DNA of 51,631 nucleotides, taken from Marisimplicoccus sp965655775 (lineage in GTDB: Bacteria > Bacteroidota > Bacteroidia > Flavobacteriales > Flavobacteriaceae). The position numbers were made by a program, and so were the translations under genes. Of this stretch, positions 19,235 through 28,421 are shown piece after piece (position 1 is the first letter of the stretch; each line of letters starts with the position of its first letter). The notes beneath the pieces were generated by a model that did not search any database, was not told the origin of the DNA, and worked only from the letters and a program-made list of their open reading frames with translations. The DNA lies in contig CBFHHV010000009.1 of NCBI GenBank assembly GCA_965655775.1, positions 1 through 51,631 on the forward strand, given 5' to 3'.

Positions 19235-19789
19235 ATATACAAATTTGTATATAGAAAATCCTATAAATAGTCCAAATAAAATACCAAAAATAATATCGAT
19301 AGGAAAATGAACACCTAAATATATTCTACTATAAGAAATAAATGAAGCATAAACTAGAGTAATTAGAATTATATATCTAATTCTATTCCTGAATAGAAGA
19401 CCAAAGAATATAGCTAGAGAGAAAGAATTAGAGGCATGTGCTGAAAAGAAACCATACTTTCCTCCACAATTATCTTTTACTAGTCTAATTGAGTCTTTTA
19501 AAGTTTCATCATAACAAGGTCTTAGACGTTGAAAAGAATCTTTAAAAAGATTTGCTCCTTGATCAGTAATAGTAATCATGATCGCTATGACTGTGATAAG
19601 ATATAAAATATTTGCAAATTTAAGACGAGACTTTTGAATATAGAAGAATAAACAAATTAAAAATAAATACATCAAAATATTTGCTTCAATCTTTGATAGA
19701 CTTACCCAAAAATTATCAAATCTAGGAACCCCAAGATTATTTAGAAAAATTAATAATTTAGAATCTAGCTTTAATATTTCTTCAATCAT
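19202..19789 (-). CDS. PAP2-family membrane phosphatase
   Basis: 195 residues, five to six hydrophobic helices. The three phosphatase motifs are present: K-x6-RP (KDSFQRLRP), SAH (FSAHASN, a variant of SGH) and SR-x5-H-x3-D (SRIYLGVHFPID). Likely a lipid phosphate phosphatase such as undecaprenyl pyrophosphate or phosphatidylglycerophosphate phosphatase; the motifs do not separate these. The start overlaps the end of the MATE gene by 8 bases, and the end overlaps the opposing glycosyltransferase. Confidence 0.85.
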   Translation of the reverse strand: MIEEILKLDSKLLIFLNNLGVPRFDNFWVSLSKIEANILMYLFLICLFFYIQKSRLKFANILYLITVIAIMITITDQGANLFKDSFQRLRPCYDETLKDSIRLVKDNCGGKYGFFSAHASNSFSLAIFFGLLFRNRIRYIILITLVYASFISYSRIYLGVHFPIDIIFGILFGLFIGFSIYKFVYLKFLKFFDKA

Positions 19790-21173
19790 TCAATCTTATT
19801 ATTTTTTTTGAAAGGTAATTAAATCTAAGAAAAAGGAAAAGTGACGAGGAGAAAAGACCTACCATCAACCCTATCCAAATTCCAACTACTGAAAGACTAG
19901 TGTAAAAACCTAAAAAATAGGAGGTTGGAAATCCAATTAAACCATATGATAAAAATATGATTAGCGCAGGTTTATTTACATCCTGCATACCCCTTAAAGC
20001 ACCTAATACTACCGCTTGAATACCATCAAATAATTGAAAGATTCCGGCAATTATTAGAAGTTTTGATGCGATTTGAAGCACATCATTTACATCTGTGATA
20101 TTATTTGAATCGCTTGGGTCTAAGTAAAGTAATGGCAAGTAATCATTAAATATTAAGAATATTAAACAAAAGAATATATCAACAATTATTATTAAAAGTA
20201 ATGTTGATAAGGCTACTTCTCTCAGCTTAATAAAGTTCATCATACCTCTTTGATTACCTACTCTTATCATTGCTGCTACACCAACTCCAAGAGCTACCAT
20301 ATATGTCATAGAGGAAAGATTAAGCGCTATTTGATTTGCTGCTTGAGAATTTTTACCAATTATACCTGCCATCCAAACTGCAGAAATAAAAAAGGCAACT
20401 TCAAAGAAACTATGTAATGCAGATGGCAAGCCTAGATATAAAATTTTTTTGACTCTATCAATTTGAACTTTTGTAGGAAAGAATCTTTTAATATATAGAG
20501 ATAGCTTTTTATGTAGTTTTAAGTATATAATTATAAATGTTAACATACATATTCTTGAAATAAGGGTTCCAATGGCTGCACCTTCAACCCCTAGCTTAGG
20601 AAATATCCAAAGCCCAAAAATTAATAAGAAATTTAAAATTACATTAATAACATTTCCTAAAAGAGTTGAATACATAGCAGCTTTAGTAAATGATAATCCA
20701 TCAGCAAATTGTCTAAATGATTGAAAAGTTACAATTGATATTAGTGAAAATGACACCCAAAATAAATATGGAGAAGCTAGTTCAACAACTTCAATTGGTT
20801 GATTCATATAGTAAAGAAGATTTCTGTTAAGAAATACTATTGTAAAAAGAATTAATCCAAGTATCAAGCAAATCAAAAAACTATGTTCAAAAATTCTAGA
20901 TATATCATTATCTTTTTTTGCACCGTCAGCTTCAGCAATTAAAGGTGTAATTGCTTGAGAAAATCCAATTCCAATTGACATAGCAATAAAAACAAAACTA
21001 TTTCCTAAAGAAATGGCTGCTAATTCAGCAGTACCTAATTGACCTACCATTACATTGTCAATAAATTGAACGAAAGTGTGTCCTAACATACCAATCATGA
21101 CAGGATATGCCAACTTAAGATTATACTTAAATTCCCTAGTATACCTAGAGAATCCATTAAGTACTTTATTCAT
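19782..21173 (-). CDS. MATE-family multidrug/Na+ antiporter
   Basis: 463 residues, about twelve membrane helices. Typical phrases are PVMIGMLGHTFVQFIDNVMVG at the first helix (given here in part: MVGQLGTAELAAISLGNS) and GVEGAAIGTLISRICM mid-protein. NorM-type efflux of organic cations driven by Na+ or H+ is the family's usual role. It lies 2 bases after the M28 peptidase gene and overlaps PAP2. Confidence 0.9.
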   Translation of the reverse strand: MNKVLNGFSRYTREFKYNLKLAYPVMIGMLGHTFVQFIDNVMVGQLGTAELAAISLGNSFVFIAMSIGIGFSQAITPLIAEADGAKKDNDISRIFEHSFLICLILGLILFTIVFLNRNLLYYMNQPIEVVELASPYLFWVSFSLISIVTFQSFRQFADGLSFTKAAMYSTLLGNVINVILNFLLIFGLWIFPKLGVEGAAIGTLISRICMLTFIIIYLKLHKKLSLYIKRFFPTKVQIDRVKKILYLGLPSALHSFFEVAFFISAVWMAGIIGKNSQAANQIALNLSSMTYMVALGVGVAAMIRVGNQRGMMNFIKLREVALSTLLLIIIVDIFFCLIFLIFNDYLPLLYLDPSDSNNITDVNDVLQIASKLLIIAGIFQLFDGIQAVVLGALRGMQDVNKPALIIFLSYGLIGFPTSYFLGFYTSLSVVGIWIGLMVGLFSSSLFLFLRFNYLSKKIIRLND

Positions 21174-21175
21174 TA

Positions 21176-22555
21176 TTAAAGTTTATAATTATCTAATAGA
21201 TATACTAACGCTGTCATTGCTGCAGCACCTAGCTCTAACTCTCGCTTATTAATTTTATCAAATGTATCAGATGCAGCATGGTGATAATCAAAATATCTTT
21301 GTGGGTCTGGTCTTAATCCAGCCAGAATGATTTTATCATCTTTTAATGGGCCAATATCGGCACCACTACCTCCAATAATAAAGTTATCAGCTCCATATTC
21401 TTTAAATAAATCTTTAAATTCTTTTAGAGCATTAAATTCGCTTTCTGATGTATCAAAACTAAAACCTCTTGGGGTGAATCCACCAGCATCAGACTCTAAT
21501 GCAAAGAAGTGCGATTCATTATTTTTTTTTGCAAGCTCTGCATATTTATTTCCACCTCTTAAGCCATTTTCTTCATTTGCAAATAATACAACTCTAATAG
21601 TTCTTTTAGGTTTGTAATTTAGACTTTTTAAGATCCTTAAAACTTCCATTGACTGGACTATACCCGCTCCATCATCATGACTTCCGTCACCTAAGTCCCA
21701 AGAATCTAAATGCCCACCTACAACAATGATCTCATCTGATCTTTCAGAGCCATCTATTTGGCCAATTACATTATAAGAGAGTACATCTGGAAAGTTTTTA
21801 GAGTTTTGTCTAAAAAAGAATTTAATATTAGGGTTCAGCGATAACATTGAGCTTAAAAGCTCAGCTCCATTTGTACTAATAGCAGCTGCAGGTATTCTTT
21901 CATTTAATTTTAAACCATCATAATACATTGACCCAGTATGAGGGTAATCATCTAACGTAGTTGTCATTGACCTAACTATAACTCCTATAGCACCTAGTCT
22001 CGCAGCTTTAGCCGCACCCTGAGTCCTTTGATTTACACTTCCACCGTATGATTGGAATGTGTTTATTAAAGTTGGATCCATTTTTCTATTAAAAAAGATA
22101 ATTTTTCCAGATATGGAATCCTTCCCTATATTATTTAACTCATCAAAAGATTTTACTTCAATTACATTAGCAGATATTCCTATTGACGGCGTTGATATTG
22201 AACCACCTAATGCAGCTATTGGAACTGAAATTGTATTCCCTGGGCTTGACTCGATATGGGCGTATTCTGGTGCACCCCTAACCCATTTTGGAATCATAAC
22301 TGGTTGAAGCCAAACAGAGTCTATACCTATTAAGTTAAGTTCATCCTTTCCCCATTTAACAGATCTATCATAATTTATTGAACCTGAAAGTCGACCTCCA
22401 ATCTCATTGGAAAGATAATCAAGCCATTCATAGGATTGACCATTTGAAAGAGCTTCATTGTAGACTTTATCTATAAATACTTTGTGATCATTAAGGTCTT
22501 GAGAAGATAATGTGAATGATAATGTTACTACTAAAAAATAGAATAAATATTTCAT
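21176..22555 (-). CDS. Secreted M28-family zinc metallopeptidase
   Basis: 459 residues with an N-terminal signal peptide (MKYLFYFLVVTLSFTLSSQ). A PA-like insert (about 130-250) precedes the catalytic domain. Zinc ligands can be read: His-x-Asp in GGHLDSWDLGDG, Asp in SHDDGAG, Glu-Glu in FANEENGLRGG, Asp in ESDAGG and His in YHHAASDTFD. It resembles glutamate carboxypeptidase/aminopeptidase Q-type enzymes. It is probably periplasmic or secreted and used in peptide scavenging. Confidence 0.9.
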   Translation of the reverse strand: MKYLFYFLVVTLSFTLSSQDLNDHKVFIDKVYNEALSNGQSYEWLDYLSNEIGGRLSGSINYDRSVKWGKDELNLIGIDSVWLQPVMIPKWVRGAPEYAHIESSPGNTISVPIAALGGSISTPSIGISANVIEVKSFDELNNIGKDSISGKIIFFNRKMDPTLINTFQSYGGSVNQRTQGAAKAARLGAIGVIVRSMTTTLDDYPHTGSMYYDGLKLNERIPAAAISTNGAELLSSMLSLNPNIKFFFRQNSKNFPDVLSYNVIGQIDGSERSDEIIVVGGHLDSWDLGDGSHDDGAGIVQSMEVLRILKSLNYKPKRTIRVVLFANEENGLRGGNKYAELAKKNNESHFFALESDAGGFTPRGFSFDTSESEFNALKEFKDLFKEYGADNFIIGGSGADIGPLKDDKIILAGLRPDPQRYFDYHHAASDTFDKINKRELELGAAAMTALVYLLDNYKL

Positions 22556-22561
22556 TTAAAT

Positions 22562-23728
22562 TTATTTTTTTGAAGCAAAAAGATTTATGTCATCCTTTGT
22601 TATTGGGTTACCCCCAAGAATAATTAGTCTTTCTATAACATTTCTAAGTTCTCTTACATTACCAGACCAGTCATATTCTTCTAATAATTTTAATGAATCT
22701 TTATTGAATTCTTTTGTTTCTATTCCCTGTTCTTTTGAAATTAACTCAGAAAAATGAGAGACTAAAATTGGAATGTCTGATTTTCTTTTACTCAGTTCAG
22801 GAACTTCAATTAGAATAACAGCTAACCTATGATACAAGTCTTCTCTAAAATTACCGTTATCAATTTCTTTTTTTAGATCCTTATTTGTAGCTGCTATTAC
22901 TCTTACATCAACTGAAATATCTTTTTGACTTCCTACTCTTTGAATTTTATTTTCTTCTAGTGCCCTTAAAACTTTTGCTTGTGCAGCTAGACTCATATCA
23001 CCGATTTCATCAAGAAATAGAGTACCATTATTGGCAGCTTCAAATTTACCTTGTCTATCTTTTACAGCAGATGTAAATGATCCTTTTAAATGACCAAATA
23101 GCTCACTTTCAATAAGCTCAGATGGTATTGCAGCACAATTTACTTCTATAAATGGAGATTTATTTCTTTCACTTCTTTCATGAATGTTATGTGCAACAAG
23201 TTCTTTACCCGTTCCACTTTCTCCAGTAATTAGAACTCTTGCTTCTGTTTTAGCAACTTTATCAACCATTGAATGAACTTCCATGATAGGCTTAGATTTT
23301 CCTATAATCTCATATTTTTTGGCAACTTTTTGTCTAAGTATTTTATTTTCAGTTACTAATTCTTTCTTTTCTAGTGCATTTCTGACTGAATTAATAAGTC
23401 GGTTTAAATCTGGAGGCTTGGATATAAAATCATAGGCTCCAAGTTTCATTGATTCTACTGCAGTCTCAATATTTCCATGACCAGTAAGCATAATGAAAGG
23501 TAATGACGTATTAGTTTTCCTTGTTCTTTGAAGTAATTCGATTCCATCAATTTTAGGCATTTTGATATCACATAGAACTAGATCAAAAGATTCTTTTTTG
23601 ATTAGGTCTATACCTTTTTTACCATCTGAAGCTTCTTGAATTTCAAAGCCAGAGTCTTCATCTGATAATATTCTTACCAGGACTCTTCTTATTGGCTCCT
23701 CATCTTCAATTATAAGGATTTTACTCAT
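22562..23728 (-). CDS. NtrC-like response regulator (receiver + AAA+), no DNA-binding domain
   Basis: 388 residues. Receiver domain with acidic pocket E8/D9, phospho-acceptor D54 (LVLCDIKMPKIDG) and K about 104 (FISKPPD). The AAA+ domain has Walker A GESGTGKE near 169, NCAAIPSELIESELFGH, the sigma-54 contact loop written GSFTSA instead of GAFTGA, and Walker B TLFLDEIGDM. The protein stops just after DWSGNVRELRNVIERLIILGG, so the Fis-type helix-turn-helix is missing. Relatives without the helix-turn-helix occur in flavobacteria, so this is not a local truncation. It is co-oriented 34 bases after dnaJ. Confidence 0.88.
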   Translation of the reverse strand: MSKILIIEDEEPIRRVLVRILSDEDSGFEIQEASDGKKGIDLIKKESFDLVLCDIKMPKIDGIELLQRTRKTNTSLPFIMLTGHGNIETAVESMKLGAYDFISKPPDLNRLINSVRNALEKKELVTENKILRQKVAKKYEIIGKSKPIMEVHSMVDKVAKTEARVLITGESGTGKELVAHNIHERSERNKSPFIEVNCAAIPSELIESELFGHLKGSFTSAVKDRQGKFEAANNGTLFLDEIGDMSLAAQAKVLRALEENKIQRVGSQKDISVDVRVIAATNKDLKKEIDNGNFREDLYHRLAVILIEVPELSKRKSDIPILVSHFSELISKEQGIETKEFNKDSLKLLEEYDWSGNVRELRNVIERLIILGGNPITKDDINLFASKK

Positions 23729-23762
23729 TTAAAGTTAATTAGAGACTCTAAGATAAAATTAT

Positions 23763-24875
23763 TTATGCAAACATGTCTCGTACTTTTTCAAAAAAGGACT
23801 TGTCAGTTTTATTAGGGTTAGGTTTAAAATTATCATCATCCAACATTTCTTTGAAAAAATCTTTTTGTTTTTTATTCAAAGTTTTAGGTGTCCAGATATT
23901 TACATGTACAAGAAGGTCACCCTTAGAATAACCATTTAAATCAGGAATACCTTTATTTCTGAGTCTAAGAGTCTTACCTGATTGAATACCTGATTCAAGT
24001 TTAATTCTAACTTTTCCATCTATAAGGTGAATATCCTTTGAGACACCTAGCGCAGCCTCAGATATACTAATATATAAATCATAATGAAGATGTTTTCCTT
24101 CTCTAGTAAAATTATTATCGGATGACTCTTCAATCAAAACCAAAAGATCACCTGATATACCGTTTGGATTATTTGAATCATTTCCTTTCCCAGAGACCTT
24201 AAGTTGCATACCTTCTTCAACACCAGCAGGTATATTAATAGAAACTGTTTCTTCAGAGTTAAGCATCCCATTAGAGTCAGTTCCTGGACCTCTTGAGAGT
24301 ATACTTTGACCAGAACCTCCGCATGTAGGGCAGACAGATGATGACTGCATTCTTCCGAGGATTGTATTTGTGACTCTTGTTACTTGACCAGCTCCATTAC
24401 ATGAAGTACATGTTGAAAATTTAGAATCAGGAGATAATATTTTACGTTTAACTTTGATTTTTTTGTCAACTCCATTTATTATCTCATCCAAGGTTAATTT
24501 AACTCTTATTCTAAGATTTGAACCTTTAGAGACTCTCTGACCTCCACCACCAAAACCTCCAAAAGAAGACCCAAAAGCACTACCAAATATGTCACCAAAC
24601 TGACTAAATATATCGTCCATATTCATTCCTCCACCACCAAAACCACCAGCTCCATCAAATGCACTGTGACCGAATTGGTCATATTTTGATTTTTTATTTG
24701 GATCGCTTAGCACCTCGTATGCTTCTGCTGCTTTTTTAAAATTAGCTTCAGCAGTTTTGTCCCCAGGATTTTTGTCAGGATGATATTGAATTGCTTTTTT
24801 TCTGTAAGCCTTTTTTATTTCAGATGCAGAAGCTGACTTAGATACACCTAATATTTCATAATAATCTTCTTTCAT
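23763..24875 (-). CDS. dnaJ: Chaperone DnaJ (Hsp40)
   Basis: 370 residues. J domain with HPD at residues 32-34, a Gly/Phe-rich segment (about 75-115), a zinc-finger region with only two CxxCxGxG motifs (CTSCNGAG and CPTCGGSG) where E. coli DnaJ has four, and the C-terminal substrate-binding domains. It activates DnaK ATPase together with GrpE. It starts 6 bases after grpE. Confidence 0.94.
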   Translation of the reverse strand: MKEDYYEILGVSKSASASEIKKAYRKKAIQYHPDKNPGDKTAEANFKKAAEAYEVLSDPNKKSKYDQFGHSAFDGAGGFGGGGMNMDDIFSQFGDIFGSAFGSSFGGFGGGGQRVSKGSNLRIRVKLTLDEIINGVDKKIKVKRKILSPDSKFSTCTSCNGAGQVTRVTNTILGRMQSSSVCPTCGGSGQSILSRGPGTDSNGMLNSEETVSINIPAGVEEGMQLKVSGKGNDSNNPNGISGDLLVLIEESSDNNFTREGKHLHYDLYISISEAALGVSKDIHLIDGKVRIKLESGIQSGKTLRLRNKGIPDLNGYSKGDLLVHVNIWTPKTLNKKQKDFFKEMLDDDNFKPNPNKTDKSFFEKVRDMFA

Positions 24876-24881
24876 TTTTTT

Positions 24882-25382
24882 TTATTGTGCAACTACTACT
24901 TTAGGATATGTAATTATATTATCCCCAAGTTTGTAACCACCTTGTATAATATCAATAATTTTTCCTTTTTGATTATCCTCCTGAGCGGGAATTTGACTAA
25001 TTGCCTCATGAATTTCTGCATCAAATATATCTCCAATATTAACTTCAACTTCAATTAGTCCTTGATTTTTGAGGGTTTCATTAAATTTGTTATAAATAAG
25101 TTTGATTCCCTCATCATCAGGATCCGACCCCTCAATTGAAATAGCTCTTTTAAAATCTTCAAGAACAGGAACTAAACTAGAAAGAACATCTTTTCCTGCA
25201 GTTTTAAACAACTCAATTCTTTCCTTTGCTGTCCTTCTTTTATAGTTCTCAAATTCAGCAAACAACCTGACATATTTTTCCTTCTCAAGTTTCAAACTTT
25301 CATTAAGATCTTTTATAGAAGGTGATTTCTTCTTTGGAGGTACTTTGGAAACTTTCTTATTGTTAGAGTTCTTTTTTGTCAT
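24882..25382 (-). CDS. grpE: Nucleotide exchange factor GrpE
   Basis: 166 residues. A Lys/Ser-rich N-terminus and a long coiled coil (LKLEKEKYVRLFAEFENYKR) precede the compact beta domain (EGIKLIYNKFNETLKNQGL, then EAISQIPAQ). GrpE releases ADP from DnaK. It is the first gene of the leftward grpE-dnaJ unit; a possible heat-shock control element lies 30-60 bases upstream. Confidence 0.94.
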   Translation of the reverse strand: MTKKNSNNKKVSKVPPKKKSPSIKDLNESLKLEKEKYVRLFAEFENYKRRTAKERIELFKTAGKDVLSSLVPVLEDFKRAISIEGSDPDDEGIKLIYNKFNETLKNQGLIEVEVNIGDIFDAEIHEAISQIPAQEDNQKGKIIDIIQGGYKLGDNIITYPKVVVAQ

Positions 25383-25410
25383 ATATTTTTATTATTAACT
25401 GCAATTTTAC

Positions 25411-25439
25411 TGCCACATCAAAATTATGCCAGAATGTCA
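25411..25439 (-). promoter_or_regulatory. Candidate grpE-dnaJ promoter with TGNCA repeats
   Basis: Read leftward there is TGACA-TTC-TGGCA (25439-25427), directly followed by TAATTTTG (25426-25419, a -7 match) and another TGGCA (25415-25411). No TTTG -33 element is found at the normal distance. The repeats may be an operator or alternative sigma-factor site for the heat-shock unit. This is inference from a single sequence. Confidence 0.4.
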
Positions 25440-25442
25440 TAT

Positions 25443-26351
25443 TTAATTAGATAAATCTTTAATTGCTTCATCTATTTTTGAGAATTTAAAGACATAGTCA
25501 TTTAATCTATTCGATCTTACTTTTTGACTTGATAGAACCAATTCAGACATTTCTCCAAAAATAGCCTTTACTATAAAAGTTGGAATATTAGGAAAAATAA
25601 CTTTTGAATTATTGAACAGAGCAATTTTTTTAAGAAGATCTTCTTGAATTACTGGATTTGGTGAGACTAAATTAAAAATACCCTTTTCATCATTTTCAAT
25701 AGATCTTAAAAAAATTATCGAGACATCATCTATATGAATCCATGATTGCCATTGATTTCCAGTTCCTAATGGAGATAATAAGAAAAGCTTAGAAAGATTT
25801 TTTGTGATCTTGAAAAGTCCTCCAGAAGTTGAAAGAACTAGACCAACTCTTAAAATAGAAAAAGAAACTTCTGGAAGTATTTTTTCATAATCTCTTACTT
25901 TAGATTCCCATTTATTTACAACTTGATTAATAAATGAACTTGGGATATTAACTCCATGATCCTCAGATGAAATATCTGTTAGTGAATCTTTAAAAGCAGC
26001 AATTCCTGAAGCGCTTACAAAAGACTTAATTTTAATGTTTTTTTCTTTTATTTGACTTAATATGAATGAGGTAGATTCAATTCTACTTTTTAAAATTTTA
26101 GATTTATTTTTATTTGACCAATAACAAAAAACATTATAACCTGATAGATTAATTATTGAGTCAACACCAAGAAAACAATTATCATCAATTATACTTAAAC
26201 TTGGATCCCAATAAAAATATTCTAGGCCACTTTCATTAGAGCTAAGTTTTTTATTTCGTGTTAGAATATTAACCTGATAGTTTTTTGATAAGGCAAGCTT
26301 AGTTATTTTTTGACCTAAAGTTCCTGAACCACCTGTTATTAATAGCTTCAT
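25443..26351 (-). CDS. NAD-dependent epimerase of the SDR39U1/TIGR01777 family
   Basis: 302 residues. The N-terminus MKLLITGGSGTLGQKITKLA holds the Rossmann GxxGxxG motif. YFYWDPSLSIID, SIINLSGYNV, RIESTSFILSQI and WIHIDDV are family-typical wording of the YfcH-like proteins. The biochemical role of the family is unsettled. It is divergent from ilvE, with 29 bases between the starts. Confidence 0.85.
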   Translation of the reverse strand: MKLLITGGSGTLGQKITKLALSKNYQVNILTRNKKLSSNESGLEYFYWDPSLSIIDDNCFLGVDSIINLSGYNVFCYWSNKNKSKILKSRIESTSFILSQIKEKNIKIKSFVSASGIAAFKDSLTDISSEDHGVNIPSSFINQVVNKWESKVRDYEKILPEVSFSILRVGLVLSTSGGLFKITKNLSKLFLLSPLGTGNQWQSWIHIDDVSIIFLRSIENDEKGIFNLVSPNPVIQEDLLKKIALFNNSKVIFPNIPTFIVKAIFGEMSELVLSSQKVRSNRLNDYVFKFSKIDEAIKDLSN

Positions 26352-26380
26352 ATTATTTTTTTATTTATCTTTCGAATTAT

Positions 26381-27430
26381 ATGGAAATCAATAGATCTAA
26401 CAGCACAAAAATAAATGATGTTGACTTCAATTCTATCAAATTTGGAGAAATTTTTACTGACCATATGTTTGAATGTAATTTTAAAAATGGCGTATGGGAG
26501 TCTCCTGTAATAAAACCATATGAATCATTGACTCTTGATCCATCAACTCATGTTTTCCATTATGGACAAGCTATTTTTGAGGGTATGAAAGGTTATAAAG
26601 ACAAGGCTAATCAACTTTGGCTGTTTAGACCAGAGGAGAACTATAATAGATTAGAGAAATCATGTATTAGAATGAATATTCCAGTACTTACAAAAAAATA
26701 TTTTTTTGATGGATTAAATAATATGATGAAGGTTGAAAAAGATTGGGTATCAAATGAACAAGGTTCATCACTTTATCTAAGGCCTTTCATTTTTTCTTCA
26801 TCTGAAATGCTAGCAGCTAGCCCATCACTTGATTATAAATTTTTAATAATCTGCTCCCCTAGCACTTCGTATTATTCTAAGTCTCTAAGTGTCTATATAG
26901 AGGATAAATATAGTAGGGCTGCGCCTGGTGGTGCTGGATACGCTAAAGCTGCAGGTAACTATGGAGCTGCATTCTATCCTACATCTTTAGCTATTGCTAA
27001 AGGATTTGACCAAGTAGTATGGACAGATTCAACAAATCATCAAAAGATTGAAGAAGTAGGAACTATGAGTATAGCTTTTAGAATAAATGATAAGCTTGTA
27101 ACTCCATTAACTAGTGATACTATATTAGATGGTGTCTCAAGAAAAACAGTCATTCAAGTTGCTAAGGACCTTGGAATTGATGTGGAGGAAAGAGACATAA
27201 CTGTTAAGGAACTAATCAAAGAATACGATAATGGTAACCTTAGAGAGATATTTGGTTGTGGAACTGCAGCTGTAATTGCAAAAATATCATCATTTGGATA
27301 CAAAGAGGATAAATATGAAATTGAAAGTGTAGTTGATAGTTATGCAGATAAAATCAAAGAATCTATTGTGAGTATTCAACAAAACCTATCCGATGACCCT
27401 CATGGCTGGAGATATAAGGTTGAGGACTAA
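26381..27430 (+). CDS. ilvE: Branched-chain amino acid aminotransferase
   Basis: 349 residues, the class IV PLP aminotransferase fold of the longer ilvE type. HYGQAIFEGMKGY is at 60-72 and the PLP-binding lysine is K189 in GYAKAAGNYG. EEVGTMSIAF and GVSRKTVIQVAKDLG are also typical. It interconverts Leu, Ile and Val with their 2-oxoacids. It stands alone between the epimerase and the convergent MazG-like gene. Confidence 0.94.
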   Translation: MEINRSNSTKINDVDFNSIKFGEIFTDHMFECNFKNGVWESPVIKPYESLTLDPSTHVFHYGQAIFEGMKGYKDKANQLWLFRPEENYNRLEKSCIRMNIPVLTKKYFFDGLNNMMKVEKDWVSNEQGSSLYLRPFIFSSSEMLAASPSLDYKFLIICSPSTSYYSKSLSVYIEDKYSRAAPGGAGYAKAAGNYGAAFYPTSLAIAKGFDQVVWTDSTNHQKIEEVGTMSIAFRINDKLVTPLTSDTILDGVSRKTVIQVAKDLGIDVEERDITVKELIKEYDNGNLREIFGCGTAAVIAKISSFGYKEDKYEIESVVDSYADKIKESIVSIQQNLSDDPHGWRYKVED

Positions 27431-27431
27431 T

Positions 27432-27821
27432 CTATCTGTCTAGTATATCTTTAATGTTAGGCTTGAAATAATTTGGACCTTTTAAAATTTTTCCATCTTC
27501 TCTAATAACTGGCGTTCCATCAAGACTAAGTTTACTCATGTTACTTCTTTGAATTTCATTAAATACCTCAACAATTTTATGTTGTAGTCCATGAGCCAAG
27601 ATAGTCCCACAGAGTATATATAATTTATCTCCAAGAGCATCTGCTATTTCTACTAAGTCTTTTTTCCTAGCAGCTTCGAGATATTCATTGTTTTCCTCTT
27701 GCATAAGCCTATATCTTAAATCAACAATTGATTCATCAAGATCGGCCTCTTGAGTCTCAGAGTATTCTATTTTAAAAGCTTTATTAAATTCCTTTACGGC
27801 ATCAATAGCATTAGTTATCAT
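27432..27821 (-). CDS. MazG-like nucleotide pyrophosphohydrolase
   Basis: 129 residues. The all-alpha NTP-PPase signature is present as MQEENNEYLEAARKKDLVEI followed by ADALGDKLYILCG, giving ExxE plus a downstream D-x3-D metal site. The C-terminal part SNMSKLSLDGTPVIREDGKI resembles phosphoribosyl-ATP pyrophosphohydrolase relatives from phages and Bacteroidota. Likely a house-cleaning or dNTP pool enzyme; the substrate is not predictable. Confidence 0.82.
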   Translation of the reverse strand: MITNAIDAVKEFNKAFKIEYSETQEADLDESIVDLRYRLMQEENNEYLEAARKKDLVEIADALGDKLYILCGTILAHGLQHKIVEVFNEIQRSNMSKLSLDGTPVIREDGKILKGPNYFKPNIKDILDR

Positions 27822-27863
27822 AATTATTAAATTTACATTAGAAAAGTTTAATAAAATTAGTTA

Positions 27864-28049
27864 ATGTTTACTAAAGGACAGCTTATTTTTGCCATAATAT
27901 TTGTAATCCTATTCTCCTTAATTATAGGATATTCATATATCAAGGATTCAAATCTCAATAGAGTTTACTACAAGAATTCTTATGTGATCTTGATAATATT
28001 TATTGTCTTTATATCAATCATTGCTGCTTATAGTAATTTATTTAGATGA
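27864..28049 (+). CDS. Small two-helix membrane protein upstream of fluC
   Basis: 61 residues, MFTKGQLIFAIIFVILFSLI at the start, then a short charged loop (YIKDSNLNRVYYKNS) and a second helix. Similar short proteins are, as far as I recall, conserved in flavobacteria, but no function is known to me. Its stop overlaps the ATG of the fluoride channel gene, implying coupled translation. Confidence 0.75.
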   Translation: MFTKGQLIFAIIFVILFSLIIGYSYIKDSNLNRVYYKNSYVILIIFIVFISIIAAYSNLFR

Positions 28050-28420
28050 TGAGAGAGTTTCTATTAGTTTTTATCGGCGGTGGATTAGGCTCTGCAATAA
28101 GATTTTTGTTTAATAGACTTATTCCTCAAGGAACATTTCCTTACTCAACACTGACTGTTAATATGCTTGGGAGTTTCCTTATTGGAATGATTATAGGATA
28201 TCTAATAAGTAATAATATGCTAAAATCAGATTATTATTATTTTCTAGTAATTGGTATTTGTGGTGGGCTTACTACCTTTTCTGCTTTTTCTCTTGAAAAT
28301 CTTAATTTACTTAAATCTAATGATCTATTAAACTCAATCTTATATATTTTAATTAGTGTGTCTTTTTGTATAGTTTTGGCTTATGCAGGGTTTACATTGA
28401 TTAATAAAATTTTAAATTAA
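28046..28420 (+). CDS. crcB: Fluoride-specific ion channel CrcB/Fluc
   Basis: 124 residues, four helices. Family markers: GGGLGSAIRF (11-20), the conserved pore Asn39 in TLTVNMLGSF, and GGLTTFSAFS (73-82) with the Phe box and the Na+-site turn. It exports fluoride as a dual-topology dimer. No fluoride riboswitch was recognised upstream. Two adjacent ATGs (28046 and 28049) could serve as start. Confidence 0.94.
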   Translation: MMREFLLVFIGGGLGSAIRFLFNRLIPQGTFPYSTLTVNMLGSFLIGMIIGYLISNNMLKSDYYYFLVIGICGGLTTFSAFSLENLNLLKSNDLLNSILYILISVSFCIVLAYAGFTLINKILN

Positions 28421-28421
28421 A

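Noticed and set aside
28011..28060. Fluoride riboswitch before crcB
   Set aside because: The crcB start overlaps the previous gene and the upstream spacer (27822-27863) is too short and lacks the conserved fluoride aptamer sequence.
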